The notes beneath the pieces are model-generated. The model was given only the letters and a program-made list of their open reading frames with translations, did not search any database and was not told the origin of the DNA. From NCBI GenBank assembly GCA_022841915.1, contig JALHQN010000033.1, positions 1 to 35,382 on the forward strand: a stretch of 35,382 nt of DNA, read 5' to 3'. How positions within the stretch are numbered: the stretch's first letter is position 1; each line of letters opens with the position of its first letter. This document shows positions 6,695-14,860 of this stretch, piece by piece. Position numbers and translations under genes: made by a program. This DNA is from Burkholderiales bacterium (GTDB lineage Bacteria; Pseudomonadota; Gammaproteobacteria; Burkholderiales; WYBJ01).

Positions 6695-7429
6695 CTAGGC
6701 CACGCGCCGCTTCGCCCTCGCGAGCCAGTCGAGCCATACGAGCAGTTGTCGCACATGCGCGGTTGCCTCGAACCCGGCCTCGCCGAAGCGACGAACGATC
6801 TCGTCGTTGCCGCATCCTCGCGTCGTGGCCACCAATCGCTCCCAGGCGGCTTGATCCGCTTGCTGCATGCAAAGGAGGTGCTCGAGGAGGCGGGCGAGGC
6901 GCGTGCCTGGACAATCGGCTTCCTGCTGCCTGGCGGCGTTGCGGTTCGCGCGTGAACGAACAGACGACATCGACGGCAGCGGATCAGCCCCCAAGGAGTC
7001 GATGCACTCGCACAACAACTCGAAATGAGCCGCCTCCTCGTGGCGGAAGCGCGCGACGATGTCGCGTGACACACCGAACGGGTGGGCGGCCGGGGCAAGG
7101 TCGAGGATCGTCGACACTTCCTCGTAGAGGCGTGTGCTGCTACGCGCACAGGCCAGGCGCCCATGGAGCTGACGAAGGAGAGAGCCCGAACGCGCGCGGT
7201 TGAGCGCGGGCGCGTCACTGCACAGCGGATCGATCAGCGTGTTGAGCCTAGGCTCGGCCGCCATCGATCCGAACTCGTGCCCGTCGCGGAGACAAGGCTC
7301 GGAGCGCAGGGGGCGGGCGATGCGCGGCCTTGCGAGTGTGCGGGCCGCAGGCGCCGACAAAGCGCGGCGTTCGAGGTTGGACGGTTCGACTGGGAGCTCC
7401 TGAATTTCGGCACTGCTCTCTTGCAACAT
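6695..7429 (-). CDS. Ferritin-like domain protein
   Basis: A 244-residue protein. The first 60 residues are low-complexity and Arg/Ala-rich. The rest forms a four-helix bundle of the ferritin-like superfamily: LIDPLCSD and TRLYEEVSTI in helix 1, FRHEEAAHFELLCECIDSLG with an E-x-x-H ligand pair in helix 2, then CMQQADQAAWERLVATTRG and GFEATAHVRQLLVWLDWLA in helices 3 and 4. The first-helix Glu that family members carry in F-E-R appears as Ala (ACARSS), so the di-iron site may be incomplete. Its function is unknown; some relatives are induced by stress. It stands alone, with about 300 bases free upstream. The start has GGGAAG four bases ahead. Confidence 0.6.
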   Translation of the reverse strand: MLQESSAEIQELPVEPSNLERRALSAPAARTLARPRIARPLRSEPCLRDGHEFGSMAAEPRLNTLIDPLCSDAPALNRARSGSLLRQLHGRLACARSSTRLYEEVSTILDLAPAAHPFGVSRDIVARFRHEEAAHFELLCECIDSLGADPLPSMSSVRSRANRNAARQQEADCPGTRLARLLEHLLCMQQADQAAWERLVATTRGCGNDEIVRRFGEAGFEATAHVRQLLVWLDWLARAKRRVA

Positions 7430-7728
7430 GATCTTCCCGTGGATGAGGTGATGCTTCCGCTTGCTGGCGGATGCGGCGGCTGCCGTTGAGGCGCGGCTCG
7501 CAGTCTTTGCAGCAAGAAAGAGGAAGGCGGATAGGAGGTTTCAAGGGGCGCGCAGGTCTCGCGAGCTTGCTCGCCGACAAATCTTGGTTTCCTTCGCAAG
7601 GTTCATGCCCTGAGGCCGGCGACCAGGGACGCCAACGCGCATGCAGCGACCTGACTGCCGAAGGGCGATTCGCTTTCCAATCGAACGCAGCGTTCGGCAA
7701 GCACAGGACTTGGCAGCATGGCCGCCGT
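7430..7728. other. Intergenic region without a supported gene
   Basis: About 300 bases between the ferritin-like gene and the sigma-factor gene. Frames that cross it are Arg/Pro-rich and carry no recognisable motif. A perfect palindrome, GCGAGCTTGCTCGC, lies near 7559-7572 and could be a short hairpin following the sigma-factor gene. Nothing else is seen. Confidence 0.4.
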
Positions 7729-8985
7729 TCAGTCCGAATCGAGCTCGCTCAGTCGCCGTTGCAGGAATCGGCGCTCCGGTTCCTGGCGTGCCAACGCGAG
7801 GGCACGCAGATACGATCGGCGTGCCTGCTCGGTTCGTCCGGCACGGCGGCACAGATCGGCCCTTGCGGCATGCGCGAAGTGATACTCCTCGAGCTCGCCG
7901 CGCGCGAGCAACGGGTCGATCAGCGCGAGTCCGGCCTCGGGGCCGTCGCGCATGGCGATCGCCACCGCGCGATTGAGCAGCACGACCGGGGAGGCATCGG
8001 CCTGGGCGAGTACTTCGTAGAGGCCCACGATTTGTTTCCAGTCGGTGGCGCTCGCTTGCGTGGCCTCGGCATGGACGGCGGCAATGGCCGCTTGCAAGGT
8101 ATACGGCCCGAAACGGCGGGACGTCAGGGCAGCTTGCACCAGCGCTGTCCCCTCGGTAATCAAGGCTGCGTTCCACAGACTGCGGTCTTGCTCTTCGAGC
8201 AGGACGATATCGCCGTCTGCCGTGGCCCGGGCCGCGCGTCTGGATTCCGTCAGCAGCATGAGCGCGAGCAGTCCGATCGCTTCGGGCTCGGGCAGGAGGT
8301 CGACCACCGTGCGGCCGAGGTGAATGGCTTCAGCGGAAAGATCGGTGCGGGTCAGGCTCTGTCCGGCGCTCGCGTAGTAGCCCTCGTTGAAGACGAGATA
8401 GATCACGCGCAACACGCTAGCCAGACGTTCAGGCAGTTCGTTGCGGTTCGGTACTTCGTAGGGGATGCGTGCGACGCGTATCTTGCTCTTGGCGCGCACG
8501 ATGCGTTGCGCGAGCGTCGGCGCCGGCGTGAGAAAGCCGCGTGCGATCTCCTCGGTCGTCAAGCCGCAGACTTCGCGCAAGGTGAGCGCGACTTGCGCGT
8601 CGGGCGACAAGGCCGGATGGCAGCAGGTGAAGATGAGCCGCAGACGGTCGTCTTCGACGCCGCCCAGAGGGCTTTCCGGCGCAATCTCGTCGTCGGCATC
8701 CATGGTGTGCGCCATCTCGACCAGGGATGCATCGAAGCGCGCCCGACGACGAATCTTGTCGATCGCCTTGAAGCGCCCGGCGGAGACGAGCCAGGCGCGC
8801 GGATTGGCGGGCACGCCGTCCGTGGGCCACTGCTCGACCGCCGCGGTGAAGGCATCGTGCAGAGCTTCCTCGGCAAGATCGAAGCTGCCCAGCAGGCGGA
8901 TGAGTGTCGCGAGCACTCGCCTCGAATCGGTGCGATAGAGCGCGTCGACCCGACGGCGGACCTCTTCAGCCTCGCTGGGAGACAT
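7729..8985 (-). CDS. ECF-type sigma factor with C-terminal TPR-like domain (ECF42-like)
   Basis: A 418-residue RNA polymerase sigma-70-family protein. Region 2 lies at about residues 10-85 (DSRRVLATLIRLLGSFDLAE then NPRAWLVSAGRFKAIDKIRR). Region 4 lies at about 130-190 (LTLREVCGLTTEEIARGF). A C-terminal extension of some 230 residues has alpha-helical repeats (VIYLVFNEGYYAS; LNRAVAIAMRDGP; ARADLCRRAGRTEQARRSYL). That extension, with a DGPF-family gene immediately upstream, is the signature of the ECF42 group. These sigma factors have no classical anti-sigma factor, and the tail is thought to control activity. Targets usually include the linked DGPF gene. ATG 8985 was chosen because it directly starts the sigma-2 region; the frame remains open far upstream but is out of character. 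Confidence 0.9.
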   Translation of the reverse strand: MSPSEAEEVRRRVDALYRTDSRRVLATLIRLLGSFDLAEEALHDAFTAAVEQWPTDGVPANPRAWLVSAGRFKAIDKIRRRARFDASLVEMAHTMDADDEIAPESPLGGVEDDRLRLIFTCCHPALSPDAQVALTLREVCGLTTEEIARGFLTPAPTLAQRIVRAKSKIRVARIPYEVPNRNELPERLASVLRVIYLVFNEGYYASAGQSLTRTDLSAEAIHLGRTVVDLLPEPEAIGLLALMLLTESRRAARATADGDIVLLEEQDRSLWNAALITEGTALVQAALTSRRFGPYTLQAAIAAVHAEATQASATDWKQIVGLYEVLAQADASPVVLLNRAVAIAMRDGPEAGLALIDPLLARGELEEYHFAHAARADLCRRAGRTEQARRSYLRALALARQEPERRFLQRRLSELDSD

Positions 8986-9005
8986 GGCTTGTCCGATCCA
9001 GAGAA

Positions 9006-9389
9006 TCAGCCCGCCGACTGACCGAGCGCGTAGCGCGTCGGCGCGTCCGTGGCGATCGGCCGGATTTCCACGCAGCCGTGCCGTGCGCCTGGGATCCGCG
9101 CAGCGACCTGGATCGCTTCGTTGAGATCGCGGGCCTCGATCACGACATAGCCGCCCAACTGTTCCTTGGTTTCCGCGAACGGACCGTCGACGGTCGAGAC
9201 GCGCCCGCCGGGTTGGACGCGCACGGTCGTCGCGGTTGCTGCAGGCAGCAGCCGGTTGCAGTCGACGTAATGACCGCTGGCTCGGAGGGCGTCGAGGAAC
9301 TCGCGGTAGTCTTCGAAACAGGCTTGCGCGTCTGCTTCGCTCATCTGGTCCACGACGGTTTCGGCGCAAATCAAACAGAGATACTTCAT
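9006..9389 (-). CDS. DGPF/YCII-domain protein
   Basis: A 127-residue YCII-related dimeric alpha/beta-barrel protein. It carries MKYLCLICAE at the N-terminus and the family hallmark STVDGPFAETKEQLGGYVVI at about residues 75-94, then EARDLNEAIQVAARIP and VEIRPI. These proteins are co-encoded with ECF42 sigma factors and are probably their targets or partners. Their biochemical activity is unknown. The gene precedes the sigma-factor gene by 20 bases, so the two are likely cotranscribed. An AAGGAG ribosome binding site lies six bases before the ATG. Confidence 0.9.
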   Translation of the reverse strand: MKYLCLICAETVVDQMSEADAQACFEDYREFLDALRASGHYVDCNRLLPAATATTVRVQPGGRVSTVDGPFAETKEQLGGYVVIEARDLNEAIQVAARIPGARHGCVEIRPIATDAPTRYALGQSAG

Positions 9390-9519
9390 GGCGTGCTCCT
9401 TGGGATGCAGGTCGACGAGTGTCCCCTAGTCGAAGGAGTCGGCGCCCGATCGACAGGCGAACCGTGAATTTCCCGACGCACGTCCGATGCCACCCGGCTG
9501 CGATACTATCGTGAAGTCG

Positions 9520-10320
9520 ATGGCCGGTCCTCGAGCCGGGCCAAGCACCAGGGGGGCGTTGCACTTGTTTCCGTTCGATCAGCCGACTGCCGCTTTCGCC
9601 GGCCTGGCGATCATCGCGTTGAGCTACATCGTATTCGGATTGACCGGCTTCGGCGCGTCGCTGATGACGGTCCCGATCCTGTCGCATTTCTATCCGGTGC
9701 CGTTCGTCTTGGCGCTCGCCTGCATCCTGGATCTAAGCGGTTCGATGATGCTCGGCTGGCGACGGCGCAAGGAAGCCGACAAGAGCGAACTCACGTGGCT
9801 GCTTCCCTTTTCGTTGATCGGCGCGGCGGGGGGCGTGACGCTCTTGGTGAATCTTCCGCGCACCGTCATCGTGATCGGACTCGGCATCTTCATCGCGAGC
9901 TATGGCCTCTACAGCCTGCTTGCGCCGGCGCAGAAGAAACCGGTGTCGCGGCGATGGGCACCGCTTGCAGGGTTCATGGGTGGGGCGAGCGGGGCAATGT
10001 TCGGCATGGGCGGTCCGCCGGTGGCGATCTACATCACGCGCCGCATCATGGACAAGAGCCGCTTGATGGCGACGGTCAGCGTCGGCGTCGGCTTCAATCT
10101 CGCGATCCGGCTGCTGGTCTTCCTGGCTGCAGGGGTCTTGTTCCAGGGTGAACTGATCCCGGCGCTGCTGATTTTCGGTCCTGCCGCGATGTTGGGCATC
10201 AGCATCGGCAGCCGGCTGCATCTGAGCATGCCGACGGCGAATTTGTTGCGGGTGGTCTACGTGGTCCTGATTTTCTCCGGTGCATCGCTGGTCATCCGCA
10301 ACGCGGTGCTCGCTCACTGA
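9520..10320 (+). CDS. TSUP-family transporter (TauE/SafE-like permease)
   Basis: An inner-membrane protein of about 266 residues with roughly eight hydrophobic helices in two repeats. The first repeat has YIVFGLTGFGASLMTVPIL, and the second has GFMGGASGAMFGMGGPPVAIY, the paired family signatures with Gly-rich re-entrant segments. TSUP members export sulfite, sulfonates or other organic anions, or import sulfur compounds. No sulfur genes adjoin, so the substrate is open. The start is uncertain: ATG 9520 is used, but TTG 9565 just before the first helix has AGGGGGG upstream and may be the true start. Its 3' end overlaps the minus-strand RNA methyltransferase gene by seven bases. Confidence 0.8.
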   Translation: MAGPRAGPSTRGALHLFPFDQPTAAFAGLAIIALSYIVFGLTGFGASLMTVPILSHFYPVPFVLALACILDLSGSMMLGWRRRKEADKSELTWLLPFSLIGAAGGVTLLVNLPRTVIVIGLGIFIASYGLYSLLAPAQKKPVSRRWAPLAGFMGGASGAMFGMGGPPVAIYITRRIMDKSRLMATVSVGVGFNLAIRLLVFLAAGVLFQGELIPALLIFGPAAMLGISIGSRLHLSMPTANLLRVVYVVLIFSGASLVIRNAVLAH

Positions 10321-11492
10321 GCCGGCGGGTTGCGCAGGGCTTCCGGTCGGCCGCGCATGCTGCCGCTGACGATCGCGAATTCGTACAGGCGACATTCGAT
10401 CGCCCCGTTGTAGAGCGGGGTGCGCCGTGACGGCTTGAGCCCGATCAGCTTGGGCAAGCGGGTATCAGCGGTAAAGATGAAACAGCGCCAGCCGGCGAAG
10501 TGTTTTTTGAGCCGATCGCCCAGCGCGGGATAGAGCTCGGCCAAGGCTGCCTGTTCGCCGATGCGCACCCCATAAGGCGGATTGAAGACCATGATGCCTT
10601 CGGCCGCGGGCGGCTCGATCTGCAGGATATCCGCGCGCACCAGTTCGGCTACGTCGTCGAGCCCGGCGCGATGCAGCGCACGCCGACTCGCGCCCACCGC
10701 CCGGGGATCGGTGTCGGAGCCGTAGAGGGGAAGCTTGCCGATGCGCGTGCGCGCGGCATCTGCCGCTTGCCGAATGTCGCGCCACAGCGCCGCGTCGTAG
10801 CAAGAGAGTCGTTCGAAGCCGAAGCCGCGCTGCGCACCGGGCGCGATATGCAACGCCTGTGTTGCCGCTTCGAGCAGGAAGGTGCCGCCCCCGCACATCG
10901 GATCGAGCAAGGGCACGCCGGGCTTCCAGCCGGCAATGCGCAGGATGCCCGCAGCCAGATTTTCCCGCAGGGGAGCTTCGATCTCGGTGGTGCGCCAACC
11001 GCGCTTGAAGAGCGGTTCGCCCGAGGTATCGAGATAGAACTTCGCCTGCTTTGCATCCAGGAACACGTGAATGCGCATATCGGGATTGCGCGTGTCGACG
11101 TTCGGCCGCTCGCCCACGGCGGACCGGAACGCATCGCATACCGCGTCCTTCACGCGCAAGGTCGCGAAATCGAGGCTGCGCAAGGGGGAGCGCACCGCGG
11201 ACAGCGCGACGCGGATGGTGCGCTTGCACTCGAACAGGGTGGGCCAGGGGATCGCATGCGCGCCCCGGTAGATGTCTTCCTCGCTCGCATACGCGCACTC
11301 TCCGACGGCGAGCAGGATGCGGCTGGCGAGCCGGCATTCCAGGTTGACGCGATACATGAGCCGCTCATCGCCGGCGAATGCGACGCCGCCGTCCGTCGGG
11401 ACGGCTTCGGTTGCCCCGAGTTCGAGCAGTTCGGCGGCCAGGGCTTGTTCCAGCCCGCGCGGACAAGGGGCGAAGCAACGATGCGCGTTCAT
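10314..11492 (-). CDS. THUMP-domain RNA guanine-N2-methyltransferase (RlmL-like)
   Basis: A 392-residue protein. An N-terminal ferredoxin-like part and THUMP domain (about 1-155, starting CFAPCPRGLEQALAAEL) are followed by a Rossmann methyltransferase. DPMCGGGTFLLEAA is the SAM motif and VFNPPYGVRIG is the catalytic NPPY motif. It corresponds to the RlmL half of E. coli RlmKL and to YpsC of Firmicutes, which methylate guanine N2 in 23S rRNA; G2445 is the inferred target. The RlmK half is not fused. It is the last gene of a long minus-strand series, beginning 29 bases after the HIRAN gene. The stop overlaps the converging TSUP gene. Confidence 0.88.
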   Translation of the reverse strand: MNAHRCFAPCPRGLEQALAAELLELGATEAVPTDGGVAFAGDERLMYRVNLECRLASRILLAVGECAYASEEDIYRGAHAIPWPTLFECKRTIRVALSAVRSPLRSLDFATLRVKDAVCDAFRSAVGERPNVDTRNPDMRIHVFLDAKQAKFYLDTSGEPLFKRGWRTTEIEAPLRENLAAGILRIAGWKPGVPLLDPMCGGGTFLLEAATQALHIAPGAQRGFGFERLSCYDAALWRDIRQAADAARTRIGKLPLYGSDTDPRAVGASRRALHRAGLDDVAELVRADILQIEPPAAEGIMVFNPPYGVRIGEQAALAELYPALGDRLKKHFAGWRCFIFTADTRLPKLIGLKPSRRTPLYNGAIECRLYEFAIVSGSMRGRPEALRNPPAQ

Positions 11493-11520
11493 GCGGCTAG
11501 CCGATGCAAGTACAGATACG

Positions 11521-11934
11521 TCATAGGGGCAGGTAGATCTCGAATTCGATGCGTTTGTTGGGGGCTCGTGTCGACTGCACTTTGCTCACCCTTGCGAGCA
11601 GGGTTGCCCCGCGATCGAGTTGGCGTGCAACCGCTGCGTTTTCCGCGCGCGGCACGTAACCGAGCTTGAAGGTGCGCCATTCGACGCGCACGGCATTGTG
11701 ATCGTGAGGGTTCTGCGGTTCGCGTACGAGCGTCAACGGATCGCCCGGTTGGATCTCGCCCCAGAGGTTGGGAGCTTCGTAATGCCGGAATCCCGCCAGC
11801 GGCGAACTTTGCATGACGATCCGAGCTTGCAGCGGCTGACCCTGGCTGAGCGACGAGCACGCAAACAACAAGGCGATGCCCAGCAGGCTGCGGCGCGCGG
11901 CCCGAAGCGGGGATCTCGTCAGCGAAGAGGCCAT
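11521..11934 (-). CDS. Exported HIRAN-domain protein, possible lipoprotein
   Basis: A 137-residue protein. Residues 1-32 form an export signal: positive MASSLTRSPLRAARR, then the hydrophobic SLLGIALLFA, then Cys26 in LLFAC followed by SSLSQG. The Cys context is near a lipobox, though Phe at -2 is unusual, so signal peptidase I cleavage is also possible. The mature part is a HIRAN domain (HYEAPNLWGEIQPGDPLTL, REPQNPHDHNAVRVEW, LGYVPRAENAAVARQL). HIRAN domains in SNF2 proteins such as HLTF bind 3' DNA ends. In a small secreted bacterial protein the role is unknown. It starts 12 bases after hemJ, so the two are probably cotranscribed. Confidence 0.85.
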   Translation of the reverse strand: MASSLTRSPLRAARRSLLGIALLFACSSLSQGQPLQARIVMQSSPLAGFRHYEAPNLWGEIQPGDPLTLVREPQNPHDHNAVRVEWRTFKLGYVPRAENAAVARQLDRGATLLARVSKVQSTRAPNKRIEFEIYLPL

Positions 11935-11946
11935 CTCGCAGTCCGA

Positions 11947-12360
11947 TCAAAACGGCTTCACCACGACCAGGATGACGACAGCGATCAGGATTAGCACGGG
12001 AAACTCGTTGAACCACCGATAGAAGACATGGCCGTGGCGATTGCGGTCGTGCTTGAAGTCGGCGAGCAGTCGACCGCAGTAGAGGTGATAGGCGATCAGC
12101 ACCAGCACGAGCGCGAGCTTTGCGTGCATCCAGCCGCCGCCGATGCCGTAGCCCAGCCACAGCCACAGACCGAGCACGATCGTGACGACCGCGCCCGGCG
12201 TCATGATGCCGTAATAGAGCTTGCGCTCCATCACCTTGAAGCGCTCGATGCCGACCGGATCGTCAGCCATCGCGTGGTAGACGAAGAGCCGCGGCAGATA
12301 GAACAAGGCGGCGAACCAGGTGACCATGAACACGATGTGGAAGGCTTTGACCCAGAGCAT
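11947..12360 (-). CDS. hemJ: Protoporphyrinogen IX oxidase HemJ
   Basis: A 137-residue inner-membrane protein with four hydrophobic helices. The MLWVKAFHIVFMVTWFAALF start and LPRLFVYHA block are characteristic of HemJ (UPF0093). The internal YYGIMTPGAVVTIVLGLWLW and MHAKLALVLVLIAYH segments carry conserved His and Lys residues. HemJ oxidises protoporphyrinogen IX to protoporphyrin IX in heme synthesis where HemG and HemY are absent. ATG 12360 matches the family start; an in-frame ATG at 12393 would add eleven residues. Its neighbours are an ABC exporter upstream and the HIRAN gene downstream. Confidence 0.9.
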   Translation of the reverse strand: MLWVKAFHIVFMVTWFAALFYLPRLFVYHAMADDPVGIERFKVMERKLYYGIMTPGAVVTIVLGLWLWLGYGIGGGWMHAKLALVLVLIAYHLYCGRLLADFKHDRNRHGHVFYRWFNEFPVLILIAVVILVVVKPF

Positions 12361-12455
12361 GGCGGGTGGGGGAAGAATGGAGGAGAGTGGCATCGATTCT
12401 AGACGGCGAGGCGGGTGCCCGCCATCTATCGAGAGGTCTATGCGCAAAGACGCGC

Positions 12456-13247
12456 TTACTTCAGCAGGCGGCGCCGGGTGAGCACCATGGCCAGATAGAA
12501 ACCGGCGAGGCAATAGAGCGTCAGCACTACGCTGTGCAAGAGCCACGCGCTTGGCATCGTGTCGTTCATCAATGGTCGCGCAAGGGCGACAGCGTGCGTC
12601 AGAGGCAGTGCCTGGGCGGCGGCCTGTAGCGCGTCGGGCAGCTGCTCGATCGGGAAGAAGACCCCGCACAGCAGCATCATCGGCGTGAGCGCGAGGGTGA
12701 AGTAATACATGAAAAAATCGTAGCTCGGACTGAGGGCGGTCATGATGAGCCCGAGGCTGGCGAAGGTGAGCCCCAGGACCATGACCAGCGGAACGAGCCC
12801 CAGCGCGAGCCACGACTGGGTCAGCCCGAGCAGTGTCGCGACCAGCAATACCGCCATCCCGGAGAGCGTGGCCTTGGACGCCGCCCAGACCACCTCGGCG
12901 ATCACCACGTCGTCGAGGTCGATGGGCGTGTTCAGGATCGCGTCCCATGTGCGCTGCACGTGCATGCGCGAAAAGCTCGAATACATCGCCTCGAACGAAG
13001 CGGTCATCATCGTGCTGGAGCAGACCGTGCCGGCGGCGATGAACGCGATATAGGAGATCCCCTGCATCTCGGGCAGCAACGCGCCCAGCCCGTACCCGAA
13101 GCCCAGCATGTAGAGCAGGGGGTCGGCCAGGTTGCCCAGGATCGATGGAATCGTGAGCTTGCGCCAGACGAGGAAATTTCGGCGCCACACGGGCAGAAAG
13201 CGCAGGCTCAATCGCGGCAGGGCATAGGTGCGGGCGGCACGGCTCAT
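12456..13247 (-). CDS. ABC-2-type exporter permease (NodJ-like)
   Basis: A 263-residue integral membrane subunit with six hydrophobic helices, of the ABC-2/NodJ family. It contains LYMLGFGYGLGALLP near residue 45, the family block MTASFEAMYSSFSRMHVQRTWDAI and the internal FPIEQLPDALQAAAQALPLT. In rhizobia NodJ helps export Nod factor. In non-symbiotic Proteobacteria the same family exports unknown lipids or glycans, so no Nod-factor link is implied. It starts 13 bases after the ATPase gene and forms a transporter with it. Confidence 0.88.
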   Translation of the reverse strand: MSRAARTYALPRLSLRFLPVWRRNFLVWRKLTIPSILGNLADPLLYMLGFGYGLGALLPEMQGISYIAFIAAGTVCSSTMMTASFEAMYSSFSRMHVQRTWDAILNTPIDLDDVVIAEVVWAASKATLSGMAVLLVATLLGLTQSWLALGLVPLVMVLGLTFASLGLIMTALSPSYDFFMYYFTLALTPMMLLCGVFFPIEQLPDALQAAAQALPLTHAVALARPLMNDTMPSAWLLHSVVLTLYCLAGFYLAMVLTRRRLLK

Positions 13248-13260
13248 GGCGCTTCCTGGT

Positions 13261-14184
13261 TCAATCGCGAAGCTCGCGGCCGGTGAGTTTCATGAACACG
13301 TCTTCGAGGTTGGCGTGCCGATGCAGGTAGCGCAGGTCGTGCCGGGGTTCGAGGTGCGCGACCAGCGGTGCAGCATCGTGGGTGTAGCAGAAGACTGTCT
13401 CGCCGCTGTGTTCGCAACGCTCGGCCAGACTTCGACCGTGGCGCTCGGCCCACGCTGCGACGCCATCGCCATAGACTTCGACCACCTGCGGCTCGATATG
13501 CTGCGCGATCAGCGCGCGCGGCGCACCCGAAGCCACGATGCGTCCGTGGTCCAGCACCGAGAGACGATCGCAAAGCCGCTCGGCTTCGTCCATGAAGTGC
13601 GTGGTGAGGAAGAGCGTCTTGCCGTCGGCGACGAGCTGCTTGAGCCGTCCCCAGATGAGATGACGCGCCTGCGGATCGAGCCCTGTGGTGGGCTCGTCGA
13701 GGAAGATCAGATCGGGATCGTTCACCAGCGCTCGCGCCAGCGTGAGCCTGCGCTTCATGCCGCCGGAGAGCGTATTGATCCGTGCTTGGGCGCGCGTGGC
13801 GAGGCCTGCGAATTCGAGCAGCTCCGGGATCCGCGCGCGGATCTCGCGATCGGCAAGCCCGAAATAGCGGCCGTAAACGACGAGGTTTTCCTCGACCGTG
13901 AAATCCGGATCGAGATTGTCCATTTGCGGTACCACGCCCACCCGCGCGCGAGCCTGCCTGGGATCGGCGATCACGTCGATGCCGATCAAGCGGATGCTGC
14001 CGGCGTCGGGGGCCGTCAGCCCCAGGCACAAACGCAACGTGGTGGTCTTGCCGGCGCCGTTCGGCCCCAACAGGCCGAAGCACTCGCCCGAGCGCAGTTG
14101 CAGGTCCACGCCGGCGACCACCTCGCTCTCGCCGTAGCGCTTGCGCAAGCCGCGTACCTCGAGTGGCGCGTCGGCTGTGGACAC
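13261..14184 (-). CDS. ABC transporter ATP-binding protein (NodI-like)
   Basis: A 307-residue nucleotide-binding subunit. Walker A is GPNGAGKTT at 40-48, the Q-loop VVPQMDNLD is at about 84-92, the signature LSGGMKRR is at 139-146, Walker B LIFLDEP is at 159-165 and the H-loop [11 protein letters not shown] is near 195. The C-terminal 80 residues are the regulatory tail typical of NodI/CcmA-type exporters. It partners the downstream permease. The start lies four bases from the stop of the hydrolase gene upstream. Confidence 0.93.
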   Translation of the reverse strand: MSTADAPLEVRGLRKRYGESEVVAGVDLQLRSGECFGLLGPNGAGKTTTLRLCLGLTAPDAGSIRLIGIDVIADPRQARARVGVVPQMDNLDPDFTVEENLVVYGRYFGLADREIRARIPELLEFAGLATRAQARINTLSGGMKRRLTLARALVNDPDLIFLDEPTTGLDPQARHLIWGRLKQLVADGKTLFLTTHFMDEAERLCDRLSVLDHGRIVASGAPRALIAQHIEPQVVEVYGDGVAAWAERHGRSLAERCEHSGETVFCYTHDAAPLVAHLEPRHDLRYLHRHANLEDVFMKLTGRELRD

Positions 14185-14187
14185 GGC

Positions 14188-14817
14188 TTAGCTCGCGCCG
14201 CCCTGGTGGCCTCGATGCCAATGCAGCACGATACGCTGCAGTTGAGCGAGTCGTCCGTGAAAGAAATGCTCGCCCCCCGGAACGACGACGATGGGCAGGC
14301 CTTGGGGACGTGCCCAGTTCAGGACAGCCTCCAGCGGAACGACATCGTCTTGATCACCGTGCACTACCAGCGTGTCCTCGGGGACGGGCTCGGCGTCGAA
14401 GCGGTTCACCGCTGGTGCGATCAGCGCCATGCGCTCGATGGCCAGGCGCTTGGCGACGCGGGTCTGGACGAAGGAGCCGAAAGAAAACCCGGCCAGCAGC
14501 AAGGGCAGATCGCCGTAGCGCCGACGCATGTGCTCCACCACCGCGAGCAGGTCCTCGGTCTCGCCCACGCCTTTGTCGTGCGTGCCCTCGGTCGCCCCTA
14601 CGCCGCGGAAGTTGGGTCGCACTGCCAGGTAATCGAGGGTGAAGAACGCTTTGGCGAGGGTGGTGACGACCTTGTTGTCGCGGGTGCCGCCCTGCAGCGG
14701 ATGGGGGTGGGCGATGAGCGCGAGGCCACGGCGCGACGAACCTGGATCGTTGATCGCGATATCGATCGCGCCAACAGGGCCGTCGACGGCTGTGATCTCG
14801 AGTGTGGACGGATGCAA
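14188..14817 (-). CDS. Alpha/beta hydrolase, CocE/YpfH-like
   Basis: A 209-residue compact alpha/beta hydrolase. HPHPLQGGTRDNKVV is the conserved oxyanion loop of this group, NFRGVGATEG follows strand 4, GFSFGS holds the nucleophile Ser, HGDQDD the Asp and GGEHFFHGRL the His. Relatives are broad-specificity esterases or dienelactone-hydrolase-like enzymes. The start is TTG 14817; no ATG or GTG exists in frame within the non-overlapping upstream space, so it may be translated from the ferredoxin gene by coupling. It is followed after three bases by the ABC ATPase gene. Confidence 0.85.
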   Translation of the reverse strand: MHPSTLEITAVDGPVGAIDIAINDPGSSRRGLALIAHPHPLQGGTRDNKVVTTLAKAFFTLDYLAVRPNFRGVGATEGTHDKGVGETEDLLAVVEHMRRRYGDLPLLLAGFSFGSFVQTRVAKRLAIERMALIAPAVNRFDAEPVPEDTLVVHGDQDDVVPLEAVLNWARPQGLPIVVVPGGEHFFHGRLAQLQRIVLHWHRGHQGGAS

Positions 14818-14860
14818 GATAAACGACTCGGCGGCGGGTTCGAGCGAAACGATGCAGGTA

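Noticed and set aside
7471-9021. A 516-codon open frame on the plus strand
   Set aside because: It is antisense to the sigma-factor gene, which has clear family motifs. The plus-strand translation shows no recognisable domain.
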